From Leifsonia aquatica (GTDB taxonomy: Bacteria > Actinomycetota > Actinomycetes > Actinomycetales > Microbacteriaceae): DNA of 64,000 nt. The notes under the pieces are model-generated. The model had not been told where the DNA came from, made no database searches, and saw only the letters and a list, made by a program, of their open reading frames with translations. Both the position numbers and the translations under genes were made by a program. Shown here one piece after another: positions 50,999 to 60,711 of this stretch; positions within the stretch are counted from its first letter, which is position 1; the number at the start of each line of letters is the position of its first letter. Location: contig NZ_JACHVP010000002.1 in the NCBI RefSeq assembly GCF_014190775.1, forward strand, positions 558,001 through 622,000, in the 5' to 3' direction.

Positions 50999-52441
50999 AT
51001 GTCGTTGAGCGACATCGACGTCGACATCGACTTCGGCGAAGTCGCGCGCATGCAACCCTTCCCGCGAGCCCTGATCGACCGGTCGCACGTCGTGCTGGAT
51101 GCCAACGTGGCGTTGGAGGTGTGGGCTGCGCGCCCCGCTGCCGAGCTGGTCGGCACGCCGCTCGCGACCGTCCTCGGCGTCGACGAGGGGGGGCTGTCTG
51201 CCGCGCTGGCGACGGGCAACCCCGGGGGCATCCGCCTGGGCACCACCGCCCACGGGTACCAGGGGACGCGGAGCTCGGTGGTGATCCGGGCCGTGCGGGT
51301 GTCGGGCGGTCGCACCATCGTCGCCTTCGATCCTGAGCTGGCCGCCGTCGGCGAGTGGACGCAGGCCCTCGGCCGACGGGAGAGCGACCGGCTGCAGTTG
51401 CTGCTCTCCGCATCCGTCGCGTTCGCCAAGACCCGCTCCGAGCTCGAGCTCGGCGAGCTCCTCTCGGAGACCGCGCGGCGCGCGTTCAACGCGACCGCCT
51501 GCAGCGTGCACACCGGCGCACCCGGGAGCTACGAACTCGTCGCCGGGGAGAACCTGCTCGCGTCCGAGTGGCCGGCTGACGCTCCGCCCCGAGCGGGGTT
51601 GACGGTCGAGCTCGGTCGGGTGGTGACGATCGAATCCCCCGACGAGGGCGATCTGGTCGTGCCCGGCATGGGGTTGAGCGATGTCTTCCGGCGAGCGGGT
51701 GTGTTCTCCGTCATCGGCGCCCCGATCATCGAAGACGGGACACCCTTCGGCGCCTTCGCGTGCTACTTCGACCAGCCCCGGACCTTCGACGACCAGGCGG
51801 TGCCACTGGCCGAGGCACTGGCCGAACTCGCCGGGCAGGTCCTGGTGCGGTTGCGACTGGAGGAGCGGTTGCGCCGTGCCGCGATGCTCGACGAGGTCAC
51901 GGGACTGTCGAACAGGCGGCTCTTCGACCAGAACCTGCAGCGAAGGGAGCGCGCGCAGGCCGATCAGGTCGCCGTGCTCTTCGTCGACCTCGACGGGTTC
52001 AAGGCCGTCAACGACTCGCTGGGGCACGCGGCGGGGGATGAGGTCCTCAGGGTGGTGGCGGAGCGTCTGACGCGCGTCTTCCGCGCGGAGGACGAGATCG
52101 CCCGCTACGGCGGCGACGAATTCGTGGTCGCCCTCCACGTCGCCGACACCTCCGACGCCCTCGAGCTCGCCGACCGCGCCCGAGCCGCCATCGCCGAACC
52201 GATCGACGGCATCCCCGCCGGGCTGACGATCACGGCGAGCGTCGGCATCGCGATCACCGAGGGTCCCGCGGCCGACCAGCCGGTCGACTACCTCATCCGC
52301 CTGGCGGACCAGGCGATGTACGCGGCGAAGCGCAGCGGCGGCGACCAGGCGGTCGTCTACCACGGCCACCAGCACTCCCAGCGGCTCGACGTCGTCGACC
52401 CGGCCGCGATCTCCCGGAGGGAACGGGTCTCGGAGAGCTGA
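50999..52441 (+). CDS. PAS/GAF-GGDEF diguanylate cyclase
   Basis: The 480-residue product has a PAS-like N-terminal domain (to about residue 115), a GAF domain (about 130-290) and a GGDEF domain with ARYGGDEFVVAL as the active site and LFVDLDGFKAVNDSLGHAAGDEVL (in part) as the metal and substrate loops. It makes cyclic di-GMP from GTP. No RxxD inhibitory site is seen five residues before the GGDEF; the segment there is EDEIARYGGDEF. It is convergent with the thiamine operon, two bases apart. Confidence 0.92.
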   Translation: MSLSDIDVDIDFGEVARMQPFPRALIDRSHVVLDANVALEVWAARPAAELVGTPLATVLGVDEGGLSAALATGNPGGIRLGTTAHGYQGTRSSVVIRAVRVSGGRTIVAFDPELAAVGEWTQALGRRESDRLQLLLSASVAFAKTRSELELGELLSETARRAFNATACSVHTGAPGSYELVAGENLLASEWPADAPPRAGLTVELGRVVTIESPDEGDLVVPGMGLSDVFRRAGVFSVIGAPIIEDGTPFGAFACYFDQPRTFDDQAVPLAEALAELAGQVLVRLRLEERLRRAAMLDEVTGLSNRRLFDQNLQRRERAQADQVAVLFVDLDGFKAVNDSLGHAAGDEVLRVVAERLTRVFRAEDEIARYGGDEFVVALHVADTSDALELADRARAAIAEPIDGIPAGLTITASVGIAITEGPAADQPVDYLIRLADQAMYAAKRSGGDQAVVYHGHQHSQRLDVVDPAAISRRERVSES

Positions 52442-52443
52442 CG

Positions 52444-54612
52444 TCAGCCCTCGCGATCCAGCGGCGCCCGAAAGAACGCATCCTCGAGTTCGGCTGACGC
52501 CCGGAAGGCGTCCCACGCGCGGGAGCGGGTGCTCGCGTCCGCCGAGTTCCACGCCGAGGCCACATACCCGATCGCGCGACGAGTGCTGTCGTGGAACGCC
52601 GCCGCGCCATACGCCTCCAGCCACTCCCGATACGGGTGACCGGTCGGCGCGGGGGATCGCCCCGCCCCGACGTCCGCGTAGATCCAGAAGCAGGGCAGCA
52701 CTGCTGCGATCAGCACCGCATGCTCCGCGTGTGAGGCCGCTGCCCGCAGATGACCGAGGTAGGCGGCGGTGACGGGTGAGAGGGAGTGCGCCTCGTCGCC
52801 GAGCTCGTCGCGGTGGAGGCGCAGCTCCTCCTCCCGGCACGCACGGGCCGCCTCCGCCCAGAAGGTGGACTCGTCCACCGTCGGGGCGGACGCGGAGGCG
52901 CGATCGAGCAGGTCGGCGTATCCGGCCAGGTAGAGGGCATCCTGCCCGAGGTACCAGCGGTAGGCGGACCGCTCCAGGCGTCCGTCGATGAGCCCGCGGA
53001 CGAAAGGGGAGGAGTGGATGCGGTCGCGCACGTCCGCGATCCCCGGCCACCAGGATTCGCGCGGCGAGGTCGGTGTCGCAACGGCCGTCGCCTGACCCCA
53101 GAGTCGTGCGAAGTGATGGATGGGGCCGGCGCCGCCTCCCACCTGCAGGTCGTCCGCCGCTGCGAGGCTCTCCGTCAGCCATGCTTTCGCGTCGGAGATC
53201 GGCTGCTCCCAGTCGTCGGCGCCCGCGAGCCGGGTGGCGACGGCGGAGGAGAGCGAGCAGCCGGTCCCGTGGGTGCTGGTGGTCACGACCCGGGCCGTCC
53301 GGAACTCCCGAATGTCCGGGTGACCGGGCTCGGCGCCCGCGGCGTCGACCAGCGCGTCCGGGGCGTCGGTGTCGCGCAGATGGCCGCCCTTCGCCAGCAC
53401 CCGGACGCCCAGCTCGCGGGAGACCTGCTCGGCCTGTCCGAGCGCCTCCGTCCAGTCGCGGGCGATCGACGTGCCCGCGAGGACGGCCAGCTCCGGGATG
53501 TTCGGCGTGATCAGATCCACCCGGCGGGCCAGACGACGCACCGCGTCGACCGCGTCCTGTTCCAGCAGCCGGTCGCCGCTGGTCGCGACCATCACCGGGT
53601 CGAGGACCGTCAGCGGCGGCCGGACGCGGCCGAGCCATTCGTCGACGACGTCGGCGATCTCCGCCGTGGCGAGCATGCCGATCTTGACGGCGTCGATCAC
53701 CACATCGTCCGAGACGGCATCCAGCTGCTCCCGGAGGAAGCCCGCCGGCGGCACGTGGACGGACCGCACACCACGCGTGTTCTGGGCGACCAGGGCGGTG
53801 ACGACGGCCATCCCGTAGCCGCCGTTCGCCGCGATCGACTTCAGATCGGCCTGGATGCCCGCGCCTCCGGTCGGGTCGGTGCCCGCGACCGCGAGCACGC
53901 GCGGCGGACGGGGAGAGAACGGCGCCCTGCCCGGTTCGGCGCCGAGGGAACGGCGCGCAGGGGCCGTGCCGGCCCACGCCGCCGCCAGCTCGGCCGCAGC
54001 GTCCTGCGGATCGGGCGCCGCGCACACCGCCGACACGACGGCGGCCCCCGCCGCTCCGGCCGTCCGCAGTCGCGGCAGGTCCGCCGCCGTCACGCCCCCG
54101 ATCGCCACGGCGGGGAGGGCGCTCACCGCGCACAGCTCCGCGAAGCGCTCGATCCCGAGCGGCTCGGGGGCGTCCTTCTTCGTCGCCGTCGGATGCAGTG
54201 CGCCGATGCCGACGTACGCGACGCCGGCCGGATCGGCCGCGGCCGCGGCGAGTTGCGCCGGCGTGGACGCGCTCAGGCCGATCACGGCCTCCGGCCCCGC
54301 GATGGCGCGCACGGTCGACACCGGGAGGTCGGACTGGCCGACGTGGATGCCGGTGACGCGCACCCCGCGGGCTCGGGCCGCCGCGTACACGTCGACGCGA
54401 TCGTTCACGAACAGGGCGACGTGCTCGGGCAGGACCGCCGACACCGCCGTCACCAGTTGCAGGAACGCGCGCGTCGAGCTGTCCTTCTCGCGCAGCTGCA
54501 CGGCGGTCGCGCCTCCGGCGGCGGCGGCGGCGACGGTCTCGACCACGCTGCGTCCGGCACTCCGACAGATGTCGGTGTCCGTCACGAGACAGACGGAGAG
54601 GTCGAGGGTCAT
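52444..54612 (-). CDS. thiED-tenA: Trifunctional thiamine protein ThiE-ThiD-TenA
   Basis: Three enzymes are fused in 722 residues. ThiE (1-220): thiamine-phosphate synthase, with QLREKDSS and [13 protein letters not shown]. ThiD (238-495): HMP/HMP-P kinase, with [18 protein letters not shown] and THGTGC. TenA (about 520-722): thiaminase II-like, with [16 protein letters not shown] and CREEE, which salvages thiamine breakdown products. Most organisms have separate or two-domain proteins. The start overlaps thiM as ATGA, so both are under the TPP riboswitch. Confidence 0.93.
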   Translation of the reverse strand: MTLDLSVCLVTDTDICRSAGRSVVETVAAAAAGGATAVQLREKDSSTRAFLQLVTAVSAVLPEHVALFVNDRVDVYAAARARGVRVTGIHVGQSDLPVSTVRAIAGPEAVIGLSASTPAQLAAAAADPAGVAYVGIGALHPTATKKDAPEPLGIERFAELCAVSALPAVAIGGVTAADLPRLRTAGAAGAAVVSAVCAAPDPQDAAAELAAAWAGTAPARRSLGAEPGRAPFSPRPPRVLAVAGTDPTGGAGIQADLKSIAANGGYGMAVVTALVAQNTRGVRSVHVPPAGFLREQLDAVSDDVVIDAVKIGMLATAEIADVVDEWLGRVRPPLTVLDPVMVATSGDRLLEQDAVDAVRRLARRVDLITPNIPELAVLAGTSIARDWTEALGQAEQVSRELGVRVLAKGGHLRDTDAPDALVDAAGAEPGHPDIREFRTARVVTTSTHGTGCSLSSAVATRLAGADDWEQPISDAKAWLTESLAAADDLQVGGGAGPIHHFARLWGQATAVATPTSPRESWWPGIADVRDRIHSSPFVRGLIDGRLERSAYRWYLGQDALYLAGYADLLDRASASAPTVDESTFWAEAARACREEELRLHRDELGDEAHSLSPVTAAYLGHLRAAASHAEHAVLIAAVLPCFWIYADVGAGRSPAPTGHPYREWLEAYGAAAFHDSTRRAIGYVASAWNSADASTRSRAWDAFRASAELEDAFFRAPLDREG

Positions 54613-55379
54613 CGTCCCGTCACCGCCAGCTCATCGAGGAAACGCGCCGCGAACGTGCCGGGCCCGCTCGCGGCGGCGGCTGCCCGTTCTGCCGCGGCCG
54701 AGTAGACGGCGTGGGCCGTGGCCACAGCCTCGAGGTCGTCCACTCCGCGCGCGCGGCCTGTCGCGACGAACGCGGCGACGACGGCTCCGAGCGCGCATCC
54801 ACCACCCGTCACCCGCGTGAGGAGCTCGTCCCCGCCGGGGACCCGCACAGTCGAACTGCCGTCCGTGATGAGGTCGACGGCCCCGGAGACCGCGACGATG
54901 CCTCCCGAGCGCCGGGCCAGGGCGGCGGCGGCCCCGCCGGCCGACTCCACGTCATCCACGGCGTCCACACCGCGACCGCCTGCACCCGCTCCCGCGAGTG
55001 CTCGGATCTCGCTCGCGTTGCCGCGGATCACGGTGGGTCGCAGTGCGAGCAGCTCCTCGGCGAGAGCCGTCCGGACGCTCAGAACCCCGATCGCGACCGG
55101 GTCGAGCACCCAGGGTGTGCTGGCGGCGGACACGGCCTCCCGCATCGCGACGCGCTGCTCCTCCCGCGGCGTGCCGAGGTTGATCAGCACGGCCCCGGCG
55201 ACGCGGGCGAATGTGCCGGCTTCGCCCGGGATGTCGACCATCGCCGGCGCCGCTCCGACGGCGAGCAGGACGTTGGCGGTGAAGTTGGAGACGACCGCAT
55301 TCGTGAGGCACTGCACGAGCGGAGTGCTCTGGCGGAGCGCCGCGTGCAGGCGTGGAGGTTCGACAATGGTGCGCGACAT
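54609..55379 (-). CDS. thiM: Hydroxyethylthiazole kinase
   Basis: The 256-residue product has ThiM features: [30 protein letters not shown] (in part), IRGNASEI and the anion hole GGGCALGA. It phosphorylates the thiazole moiety for coupling by ThiE. It is the first gene of the salvage operon, immediately downstream of a TPP riboswitch. Confidence 0.93.
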   Translation of the reverse strand: MSRTIVEPPRLHAALRQSTPLVQCLTNAVVSNFTANVLLAVGAAPAMVDIPGEAGTFARVAGAVLINLGTPREEQRVAMREAVSAASTPWVLDPVAIGVLSVRTALAEELLALRPTVIRGNASEIRALAGAGAGGRGVDAVDDVESAGGAAAALARRSGGIVAVSGAVDLITDGSSTVRVPGGDELLTRVTGGGCALGAVVAAFVATGRARGVDDLEAVATAHAVYSAAAERAAAAASGPGTFAARFLDELAVTGR

Positions 55380-55387
55380 GGCGCGAC

Positions 55388-55458
55388 ATCCCTTCGCTAG
55401 TCCGAACTAGATCAGGTTCGACGGGTGTGATCTCAGCCCTCGCGGGCACCCCGTGTCA
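55388..55458 (-). promoter_or_regulatory. TPP (THI-box) riboswitch
   Basis: Reading the minus strand, GGGGTGCCC, GGGCTGAGA and ACCCGTCGAACCTGATC followed by GCGAAGGGA reproduce the conserved core of thiamine-pyrophosphate riboswitches. The terminal GAAGGGA is also the ribosome binding site of thiM, nine bases before its ATG, so ligand binding probably hides that site and controls translation of thiM and the thiE-thiD-tenA fusion. Confidence 0.92.
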
Positions 55459-55518
55459 CGTGTTGAGGTCAGCGTAGCAGCGACGCAGCGACGACGTCGT
55501 GCGCGGTCAGGCGGCGCC

Positions 55519-56286
55519 CTACCGCCCCCTGACCGCCTCGAGATCCCGGCGGACGGCCTCGGGTTCGTGGTCGAGCGGGAGGACGGAGGCGTCCTTCGCT
55601 CCGTCGAGGGAGTCGGGCGCATCGTGCGCCAGGGCGGCGAAGAGTGGAGTCAGGTCCTCCTGCTCCTGGCCCTTCTCGGCGACGAGCTCGAAGGTGGTGT
55701 GATCGGCGGCGTCGATGCGGAGAGCGTCGATCAGCACGCGCGCGATCTCGTCGCGGGCGATCACGCCGTCCCGGGGAGTGCCGGACTGCCGGGTGTCGCC
55801 CTGCAGCAGGTGGATGGCGCGCTGGTCGTCGTCGTTGTAGTCGAACCAGCCGGGGCGGACGATCGTGTACGAGTTGCCGCTGGCGCGGACGAGGCGCTCG
55901 GCGCGCAGCTTCCACTGCGCGTACGGGGCGCCGGGCCGGGTGGTGCCGATCGCGGTCATCAGGGCGATGCGCACGCGGCGACCGCCGAGGGCTTCGAGGA
56001 CGTTCGTGACGCCGGCGTAGTCGATGGCGCGCACGTCGCGCTCGTCGGTGGTGGAGCCGTGGACGAACACGACGGCGTCGACACCGTCGACGGCGGGCGG
56101 CAGGGTGGCGGGCTGCGTCAGGTCGCCGATCACGACCTCCACCTCCTCGGGCAGGCGGCGCGCTCGCTCGGCATCGCGAGCCAGCGCGCGCACGCGGTAG
56201 CCCTGACGGAGGGCTTCCGCGACGGCATGGGTGCCGATGCTGCCGGTGGCGCCGACGACGAGGACGGTGGCGGGACGGTCGGTCAT
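55519..56286 (-). CDS. NAD(P)-binding (NmrA/SDR-like) oxidoreductase
   Basis: The 255-residue product begins with the Rossmann motif VLVVGATGSIGTHAVAEAL, typical of atypical SDRs of the NmrA/YtfG kind, with TIVRPGWFDYNDDD and a C-terminal domain of mixed helices. No catalytic Tyr-Lys pair is obvious, so it may be a reductase of quinones or a redox sensor. Its ATG overlaps the XRE regulator stop as ATGA, making one transcript. Confidence 0.82.
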   Translation of the reverse strand: MTDRPATVLVVGATGSIGTHAVAEALRQGYRVRALARDAERARRLPEEVEVVIGDLTQPATLPPAVDGVDAVVFVHGSTTDERDVRAIDYAGVTNVLEALGGRRVRIALMTAIGTTRPGAPYAQWKLRAERLVRASGNSYTIVRPGWFDYNDDDQRAIHLLQGDTRQSGTPRDGVIARDEIARVLIDALRIDAADHTTFELVAEKGQEQEDLTPLFAALAHDAPDSLDGAKDASVLPLDHEPEAVRRDLEAVRGR

Positions 56287-57203
56287 TTCTTCTCCACGGT
56301 GGTCGGGTCGGCATCCCGCGCAGCCTGATCCTGGGCGGCCTGATCCCGGGCGGCCTGCTCCTGGGTCGCCGCCCAGCTGGCGAGGACCTTGAGCGCGTCC
56401 TCGGACGGGGTGCCGGGGTCGGCGGTGTAGACGTTCACGCGCAGCCCGGGGTCGCCGGGCAGCTCGAACGCCTCGAACGCGAGGTCGAGGTCGCCGACGA
56501 TCGGGTGGTGGACGCGTTTGCGCCCGGTCCGGTGGTGGCGCACGTCATGCCGCGCCCAACGCGTGCGGAACTCCTCGCTGCGGGTGCTCAGCTCGCCGAT
56601 GAGGTCGGTGAGGTCCTTGTCGAACGGGTTGCGGCCCGCGGCCGAGCGCAGGATGGCGACGATGTCGTCGGCCGCCTGCTCCCAGTCGACGTAGAACTCG
56701 CGGGCCTTCGGGTTGAGGAAGGTGAAGCGGGAGTTGTTCGGCGGCTGGACGGTCTCGGCCAGCAGATCGACGTAGAGGGCGCGCCCGAGCTGGTTGGCGG
56801 CGAGCACGTCACCGCGGTCGTTGCGGATCCAGGCGGGAGCGGACTCGATCGCGTCGATGACGCGCTGCAGGCCCGGCCGGACGGTCTGCGGGCTGCGCTT
56901 GCGCCGCACCCGCGGGGCGACGGAGGCGGCGCGCGCCAGATCGTAGAGGTGCGCGGTCTCGGCGTCGTCCAGCTGCAGGGCGCGGGCGAGTGCTTCGAGC
57001 ACGCTGTCGGAGGCGCCGGAGAGGTTCCCGCGCTCGATGCGCGTGTAGTAGTCGACGCTCATCCCGGCGAGCATCGCGACCTCCTCCCGGCGCAGCCCCG
57101 CGACGCGGCGGTTGCCGCCGTACGCGGGCAGGCCGGCCTGCTCGGGGGTGATCTTCGCGCGACGGGAGGTGAGGAACTCCCGCACGTCGTCGGTGTGGGT
57201 CAT
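56283..57203 (-). CDS. XRE family regulator with MmyB-like ligand domain
   Basis: The 306-residue product has an N-terminal helix-turn-helix (VAGLRREEVAMLAGMSVDYYTRIERG, in part) and the MmyB/MLTR C-terminal ligand domain (PGLQRVIDAIESAPAWIRN, WEQAADDIVAILR). Regulators of this kind commonly control an adjacent oxidoreductase. The C-terminus has a repeated QAARDQAAQDQAARDAD tail. The ATG at 57203 is chosen. It diverges from the aldo/keto reductase gene and is cotranscribed with the NAD(P)-binding gene. Confidence 0.88.
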   Translation of the reverse strand: MTHTDDVREFLTSRRAKITPEQAGLPAYGGNRRVAGLRREEVAMLAGMSVDYYTRIERGNLSGASDSVLEALARALQLDDAETAHLYDLARAASVAPRVRRKRSPQTVRPGLQRVIDAIESAPAWIRNDRGDVLAANQLGRALYVDLLAETVQPPNNSRFTFLNPKAREFYVDWEQAADDIVAILRSAAGRNPFDKDLTDLIGELSTRSEEFRTRWARHDVRHHRTGRKRVHHPIVGDLDLAFEAFELPGDPGLRVNVYTADPGTPSEDALKVLASWAATQEQAARDQAAQDQAARDADPTTVEKK

Positions 57204-57322
57204 GGCCCCGACCCTACGCTGCGCGCCGCTGGGCAGGGAGGCACTGACAGCACCTCCCACCGGGGCGGACGGGCTCCTAGCGTGAGAGGACAGTGAGCCC
57301 GTCCAGAGAGAAGGAACCACCC

Positions 57323-58345
57323 ATGCAGTACCGCACCCTCGGCCGCACCGGCGTGCAGGTCAGCCCGCTCTGCCTCGGCGCGATGATGTTCGGCCCGTGG
57401 GGCAACGACGATCGCGCCGACGCGATCCGCATCATCCACCGGGCGCTGGATGCCGGCATCAACTTCATCGACACCGCCGACGTGTACTCGGGCGGGGTGT
57501 CGGAGGAGATCGTCGGCGAGGCTCTCGCCGGCCGACGCGACGACGTGTTCCTCGCCACGAAGTTCTTCATGCCGATGGATGCCGACGACCCCAACCAGCG
57601 CGGTGGATCCCGTCGGTGGATCATGCGCGAGGTCGAGAACTCGCTGCGACGCCTGAACACCGACCACATCGACCTGTACCAGGTGCATCGTCCCAGCCCC
57701 GACACCGACGTGGAGGAGACCCTCGGCGCCCTGACCGACCTCGTGCGCCAGGGCAAGGTGCGGTACCTCGGCTCGTCGTCGTACTCCGGGTCGCAGATCG
57801 TGGAGGCGCAGTGGGCGTCGCGTTCGCGCAACCTCGAGCGATTCGTGACCGAGCAGCCGCCGTACTCGATCCTCGTGCGCGGCATCGAGGAGGACGTGCT
57901 GCCGACCCTGCAGCGGCACGGGATGGGGTCCCTCACCTACAGCCCGCTCTCCGGCGGCTGGCTCTCCGGGCGCTGGCGCAAGGATGCGGCGGCCGCGCCG
58001 ACCTCCTCCGCCCGTCCGAGCGCGCGGTTCGACATGAGCAGCCCGGCCAACCAGCGCAAGCTCGACATCGTGGAGGAGCTCGCCCTCCTCGCCGAGCAGG
58101 CGGGGCTCACACTCATCGAGCTGGCGATCGCCTTCGTCATCCGGCATCCCGGCGTCACGTCGGCGATCGTCGGCCCGCGCACGATGGAGCAGCTGGAGTC
58201 GTACCTCCCGGCCGCGGAGGTGGTGCTGACGGCGGACGTGCTCGACCGCATCGACGAGCTCGTCGCCCCGGGCGTCACCCTCAACCCCGACGACAACAGC
58301 TACGGCGCCGCCGAGCTGGTCCCGTCGGCGCGACGTCGGCCGTGA
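57323..58345 (+). CDS. Aldo/keto reductase
   Basis: The 340-residue product is a complete AKR: YRTLGRTGVQVSPLCLGAMMFG, the catalytic Asp-Tyr pair in FIDTADVYSGG and Lys in LATKFF, His in YQVHRP, and the cofactor site IVGPRTMEQLES. AAGGA lies seven bases before the ATG. Many such reductases act on aldehydes or ketones with NADPH. It is divergent from the XRE regulator gene across 120 bases and is the likely target. Confidence 0.92.
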   Translation: MQYRTLGRTGVQVSPLCLGAMMFGPWGNDDRADAIRIIHRALDAGINFIDTADVYSGGVSEEIVGEALAGRRDDVFLATKFFMPMDADDPNQRGGSRRWIMREVENSLRRLNTDHIDLYQVHRPSPDTDVEETLGALTDLVRQGKVRYLGSSSYSGSQIVEAQWASRSRNLERFVTEQPPYSILVRGIEEDVLPTLQRHGMGSLTYSPLSGGWLSGRWRKDAAAAPTSSARPSARFDMSSPANQRKLDIVEELALLAEQAGLTLIELAIAFVIRHPGVTSAIVGPRTMEQLESYLPAAEVVLTADVLDRIDELVAPGVTLNPDDNSYGAAELVPSARRRP

Positions 58346-58354
58346 GGGTAGCGG

Positions 58355-58696
58355 TCAGGCGTCCCTGGTCGCCGCGAGGTTGGCCGACGCCCAGTCGCCC
58401 AGCTGCTGCAGCACGGGGAGGAGCCGCTCACCGGCTGTGGTGAGCGCGTAGGTGACGGCGACCGGAGGGCCCGGGTCGACGGTGCGCGTCACGAGCAGTG
58501 CCTCGGCCAGCTCGGAGAGCCGGTCGGCGAGCACGGCATCGCTGATGCCGGTGACCGTGCGGCTCAGGCCGGTGAAGGTCGTCGGGCCGCCGCCGAGCGC
58601 GTCGATGATCATCCCGTTCCAGCGCTTGCCCAGGATCGTGAAGGCGAGGCTGACGGCGGCATCGCACTGATGCAGTCCGTGGGGCTCGGGATCCAT
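58355..58696 (-). CDS. HxlR family transcriptional regulator
   Basis: The 113-residue product is a single winged-helix domain of the HxlR kind: CDAAVSLAFTILGKRWNGMIIDAL (in part), GLSRTVTGISDAVLADRLSEL and YALTTAGERLLPVLQQLGDW. HxlR proteins often regulate redox enzymes in response to electrophiles. It is divergent from an azoreductase-like gene with a 13-bp inverted repeat between. Confidence 0.92.
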   Translation of the reverse strand: MDPEPHGLHQCDAAVSLAFTILGKRWNGMIIDALGGGPTTFTGLSRTVTGISDAVLADRLSELAEALLVTRTVDPGPPVAVTYALTTAGERLLPVLQQLGDWASANLAATRDA

Positions 58697-58723
58697 CCCA
58701 CGATTCTATCGTGCTAGTGTTCG

Positions 58724-58754
58724 CGTAGTCACTCTGAAAAACAGAGTGACTACG
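58724..58754. promoter_or_regulatory. 13-bp inverted repeat operator between hxlR and the reductase gene
   Basis: CGTAGTCACTCTG (58724-58736) and CAGAGTGACTACG (58742-58754) are perfect inverted arms around AAAAA. It lies 20 bases before the reductase start and 28 before the HxlR start, so HxlR probably represses both from here. Confidence 0.75.
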
Positions 58755-58774
58755 AAAAGACGATTGGAGCCCCC

Positions 58775-59434
58775 GTGTCGCTGTTCCGTCTGGATGCCAG
58801 CCTTTTCCCCGCCACCTCCGCCAGCCGCGCCCTCGCCGACCTCGTCGAGGAGCAGTGGGTGACCGCCCACCCGGACGCCGGTGTCGTGCGCCGCGACCTG
58901 ACCGCGGACCCCATCCCCGCGACCGCGTGGCAGAACGCCGTGACCGGAGGCTTCACCCCCGAGGCCGACCGCACGGACGACCAGCGCGCCGCGATCGCGC
59001 TCGCCACCGCGCTCTCCGACGAGCTGGTGGAGGCGGAGGCGCTGCTCTTCGCGGTCCCGCTCTACAACTACGGCGTCTCGCAGCACTTCAAGACCTGGTT
59101 CGACCTGGCCTACACCGACCCGCGCACCAACCCCCAGGGCACGGCGCTCCAGGGCAAGCCCGCCACTCTCGTCACCGTGCTCGGCGGCAACTACAACCCC
59201 GGAAGCCCCAAGGAGGGCTGGGACCACTCGACGCCGTGGCTGCGCCGCGTACTGGCGGACGTGTGGGGGCTCGACCTGCGCGTGGTGGAGCGCCCCTTCA
59301 CGCTGGTCGGCGTGAACCCGGCGCTCGACGCCTTCACCGAGACGGCCGAGGCGATGAAGGCCGAGGCCGAGACGGGCGCCCGCCGCTCGGGACGCGAGAT
59401 CGCCGAGCTGCGCGGCAAGCACTCCGCCGCCTGA
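58775..59434 (+). CDS. FMN-dependent NADH azoreductase-like flavodoxin-fold oxidoreductase
   Basis: The 219-residue product follows the AzoR pattern: LFRLDASLFPATSASRALADLV, then LFAVPLYNYGVSQHFKTWFD (the flavin-binding PMYNF-like loop) and LGGNYNPGSPKEGWDH. It reduces quinones or azo compounds with NAD(P)H and FMN. The GTG at 58775 has GGAG five bases upstream. It is under the divergent HxlR regulator. A short intergenic piece to 59572 carries no gene that I trust. Confidence 0.88.
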   Translation: MSLFRLDASLFPATSASRALADLVEEQWVTAHPDAGVVRRDLTADPIPATAWQNAVTGGFTPEADRTDDQRAAIALATALSDELVEAEALLFAVPLYNYGVSQHFKTWFDLAYTDPRTNPQGTALQGKPATLVTVLGGNYNPGSPKEGWDHSTPWLRRVLADVWGLDLRVVERPFTLVGVNPALDAFTETAEAMKAEAETGARRSGREIAELRGKHSAA

Positions 59435-59572
59435 GGCGACGGAGGCAGGGAACCGAACGCCTCCTGGCGGCCCTTCTTCGGCGCGCAGCTGCTGTGCATA
59501 CCGAACGGCGCGTCGCTCGGGTCGCTGAACGACCGGGTGCTCTCACTGGTGTTCCGCCCGGCGAGCTGACGG

Positions 59573-60094
59573 CTACCGTTGCGGGGCGAGCCCTGCCGCC
59601 TGGCAGATCCCGGGCCGTCCCGGGACGACGGCAGGGCTTCCGTCATCCATCACGCACACCTGAAGGTGCGCGGGGACGGCGTGCACGCCCGGTGTCGCCG
59701 CGAGCTGGTCGGTGTTCTCGTCCAGCGCGCCGCGGCGCCACATGTCCTGGCAGACGCCGATCGGGTCGGCGACCGCTCCCGAGTCGGTCGCCTCGTTGTG
59801 GAGGGTCGCGGCCGCATACCTGAACTGTCCGTCCGCGCCGCGGTGCGCCGAGGCGAGGCAGTAGACGATGTCGGAGTTCGTGACCCGCTGGGCCTGGACG
59901 ATCGCGGTGGCCGCGGTGGCGGCACCGCCGATGACCAGGACGCCGATGCCGCCCCAGATCGCGAGCCGACGTCGCAGGGTGAGCCGGCGGCGGCTCGGCT
60001 CGGTGCGGGCATGGTCCAGCAGCGTGTCCCGGATCGCGTCGGTGCGGGCGTCCGTCATCGCGGGCATGTCGTCGTTGTCGTAGAGAGGCGTCAC
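59573..60094 (-). CDS. Membrane protein downstream of the ECF sigma gene, possible anti-sigma factor
   Basis: The GTG at 60094 overlaps the sigma factor stop as GTGA. The 173-residue product has a cytoplasmic start of about 44 residues, one membrane helix (LAIWGGIGVLVIGGAATAATAI) and an outside domain with four Cys (VYCLAS, VCQDM, VCVMDD, ICQAAG) that could form disulfides. The arrangement of sigma gene and membrane protein suggests an anti-sigma factor, but no zinc-finger motif is present, so this is inference. Confidence 0.7.
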   Translation of the reverse strand: MTPLYDNDDMPAMTDARTDAIRDTLLDHARTEPSRRRLTLRRRLAIWGGIGVLVIGGAATAATAIVQAQRVTNSDIVYCLASAHRGADGQFRYAAATLHNEATDSGAVADPIGVCQDMWRRGALDENTDQLAATPGVHAVPAHLQVCVMDDGSPAVVPGRPGICQAAGLAPQR

Positions 60095-60699
60095 TGGGAT
60101 GCTCCGTCCAGTCGGGCGGTGAGCTCGCTGCGCCCTTCGGGCATCAGGTGGCTGGGGATGCGCCGACGGATCTTCTCGCGGGCGCGGTGCAGTTTCGATT
60201 TCACCGTTCCTACGGGTATGTCCAGCACGGCCGCGACGGTTGCGGCGGAAAGCTCTTCGACCACGCACAGGTCGATGATCGAGCGCTCCTGACGGCTCAG
60301 CGCGGACATCGCCTCGTAGACGGCCTGCAGCCTGGCGCTGTGGTCGAACCGATCGAGCACCTCGTCGGCATGGTCGGACTGCTGTTCCGGCTCCGGGAGT
60401 GCGGCGAGGAGCCGACGCCAGCGGCGCGTGCTCCGGTCGTGGTTCAGGAGCACGTTGCTCGTGACGCTGAGCAGCCACGGAAGCACCGAGCCGTCGACGA
60501 TACGGACCGTGTCGCGCTGTCGCCAGGCCTCGAGGAACACCATCGCGACGACGTCTTCGGCGTCGGGAACGCTCGTCAGCCGGGAGTACGCCTTGCGGAA
60601 GACGCGCGTCCGGTAACGGTCGAAGATCACCGCGAACGAGCGCTCGGTTCCCGCCGTCGCCTCCAACCAGAGGGCGGCGTCATCTCGCTCGTCGACCAC
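60091..60699 (-). CDS. ECF-type RNA polymerase sigma factor (module 1)
   Basis: The 202-residue product has sigma region 2 (FAVIFDRYRTRVFRKAYSRL, AEDVVAMVFLEAWRQRD) and region 4 (LSRQERSIIDLCVVEELSAATVAAVLDIPVGTVKSKLHRAREKIRRR, in part). It redirects RNA polymerase to a stress promoter. The start is uncertain: GTG at 60699 (GGGGG eight bases upstream) is preferred over 60738. A CTGTCC-AGAAC-GGACAG inverted repeat lies just upstream at 60712-60728. Confidence 0.87.
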   Translation of the reverse strand: MVDERDDAALWLEATAGTERSFAVIFDRYRTRVFRKAYSRLTSVPDAEDVVAMVFLEAWRQRDTVRIVDGSVLPWLLSVTSNVLLNHDRSTRRWRRLLAALPEPEQQSDHADEVLDRFDHSARLQAVYEAMSALSRQERSIIDLCVVEELSAATVAAVLDIPVGTVKSKLHRAREKIRRRIPSHLMPEGRSELTARLDGASQ

Positions 60700-60711
60700 C
60701 CGCGGAACCCC

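Noticed and set aside
52437-52448. Palindrome GCTGACGTCAGC between the cyclase and thiamine genes
   Set aside because: It arises from two convergent stop codons with flanking GC; it has no loop and no promoter nearby, so no role is claimed.
59435-59572. Possible remnant coding stretch (frame reading SWRPFFGAQLLCIPNG and LNDRVLSLVFRPAS)
   Set aside because: No start codon or ribosome binding site, no recognisable family, and only about 40 codons; left as intergenic.
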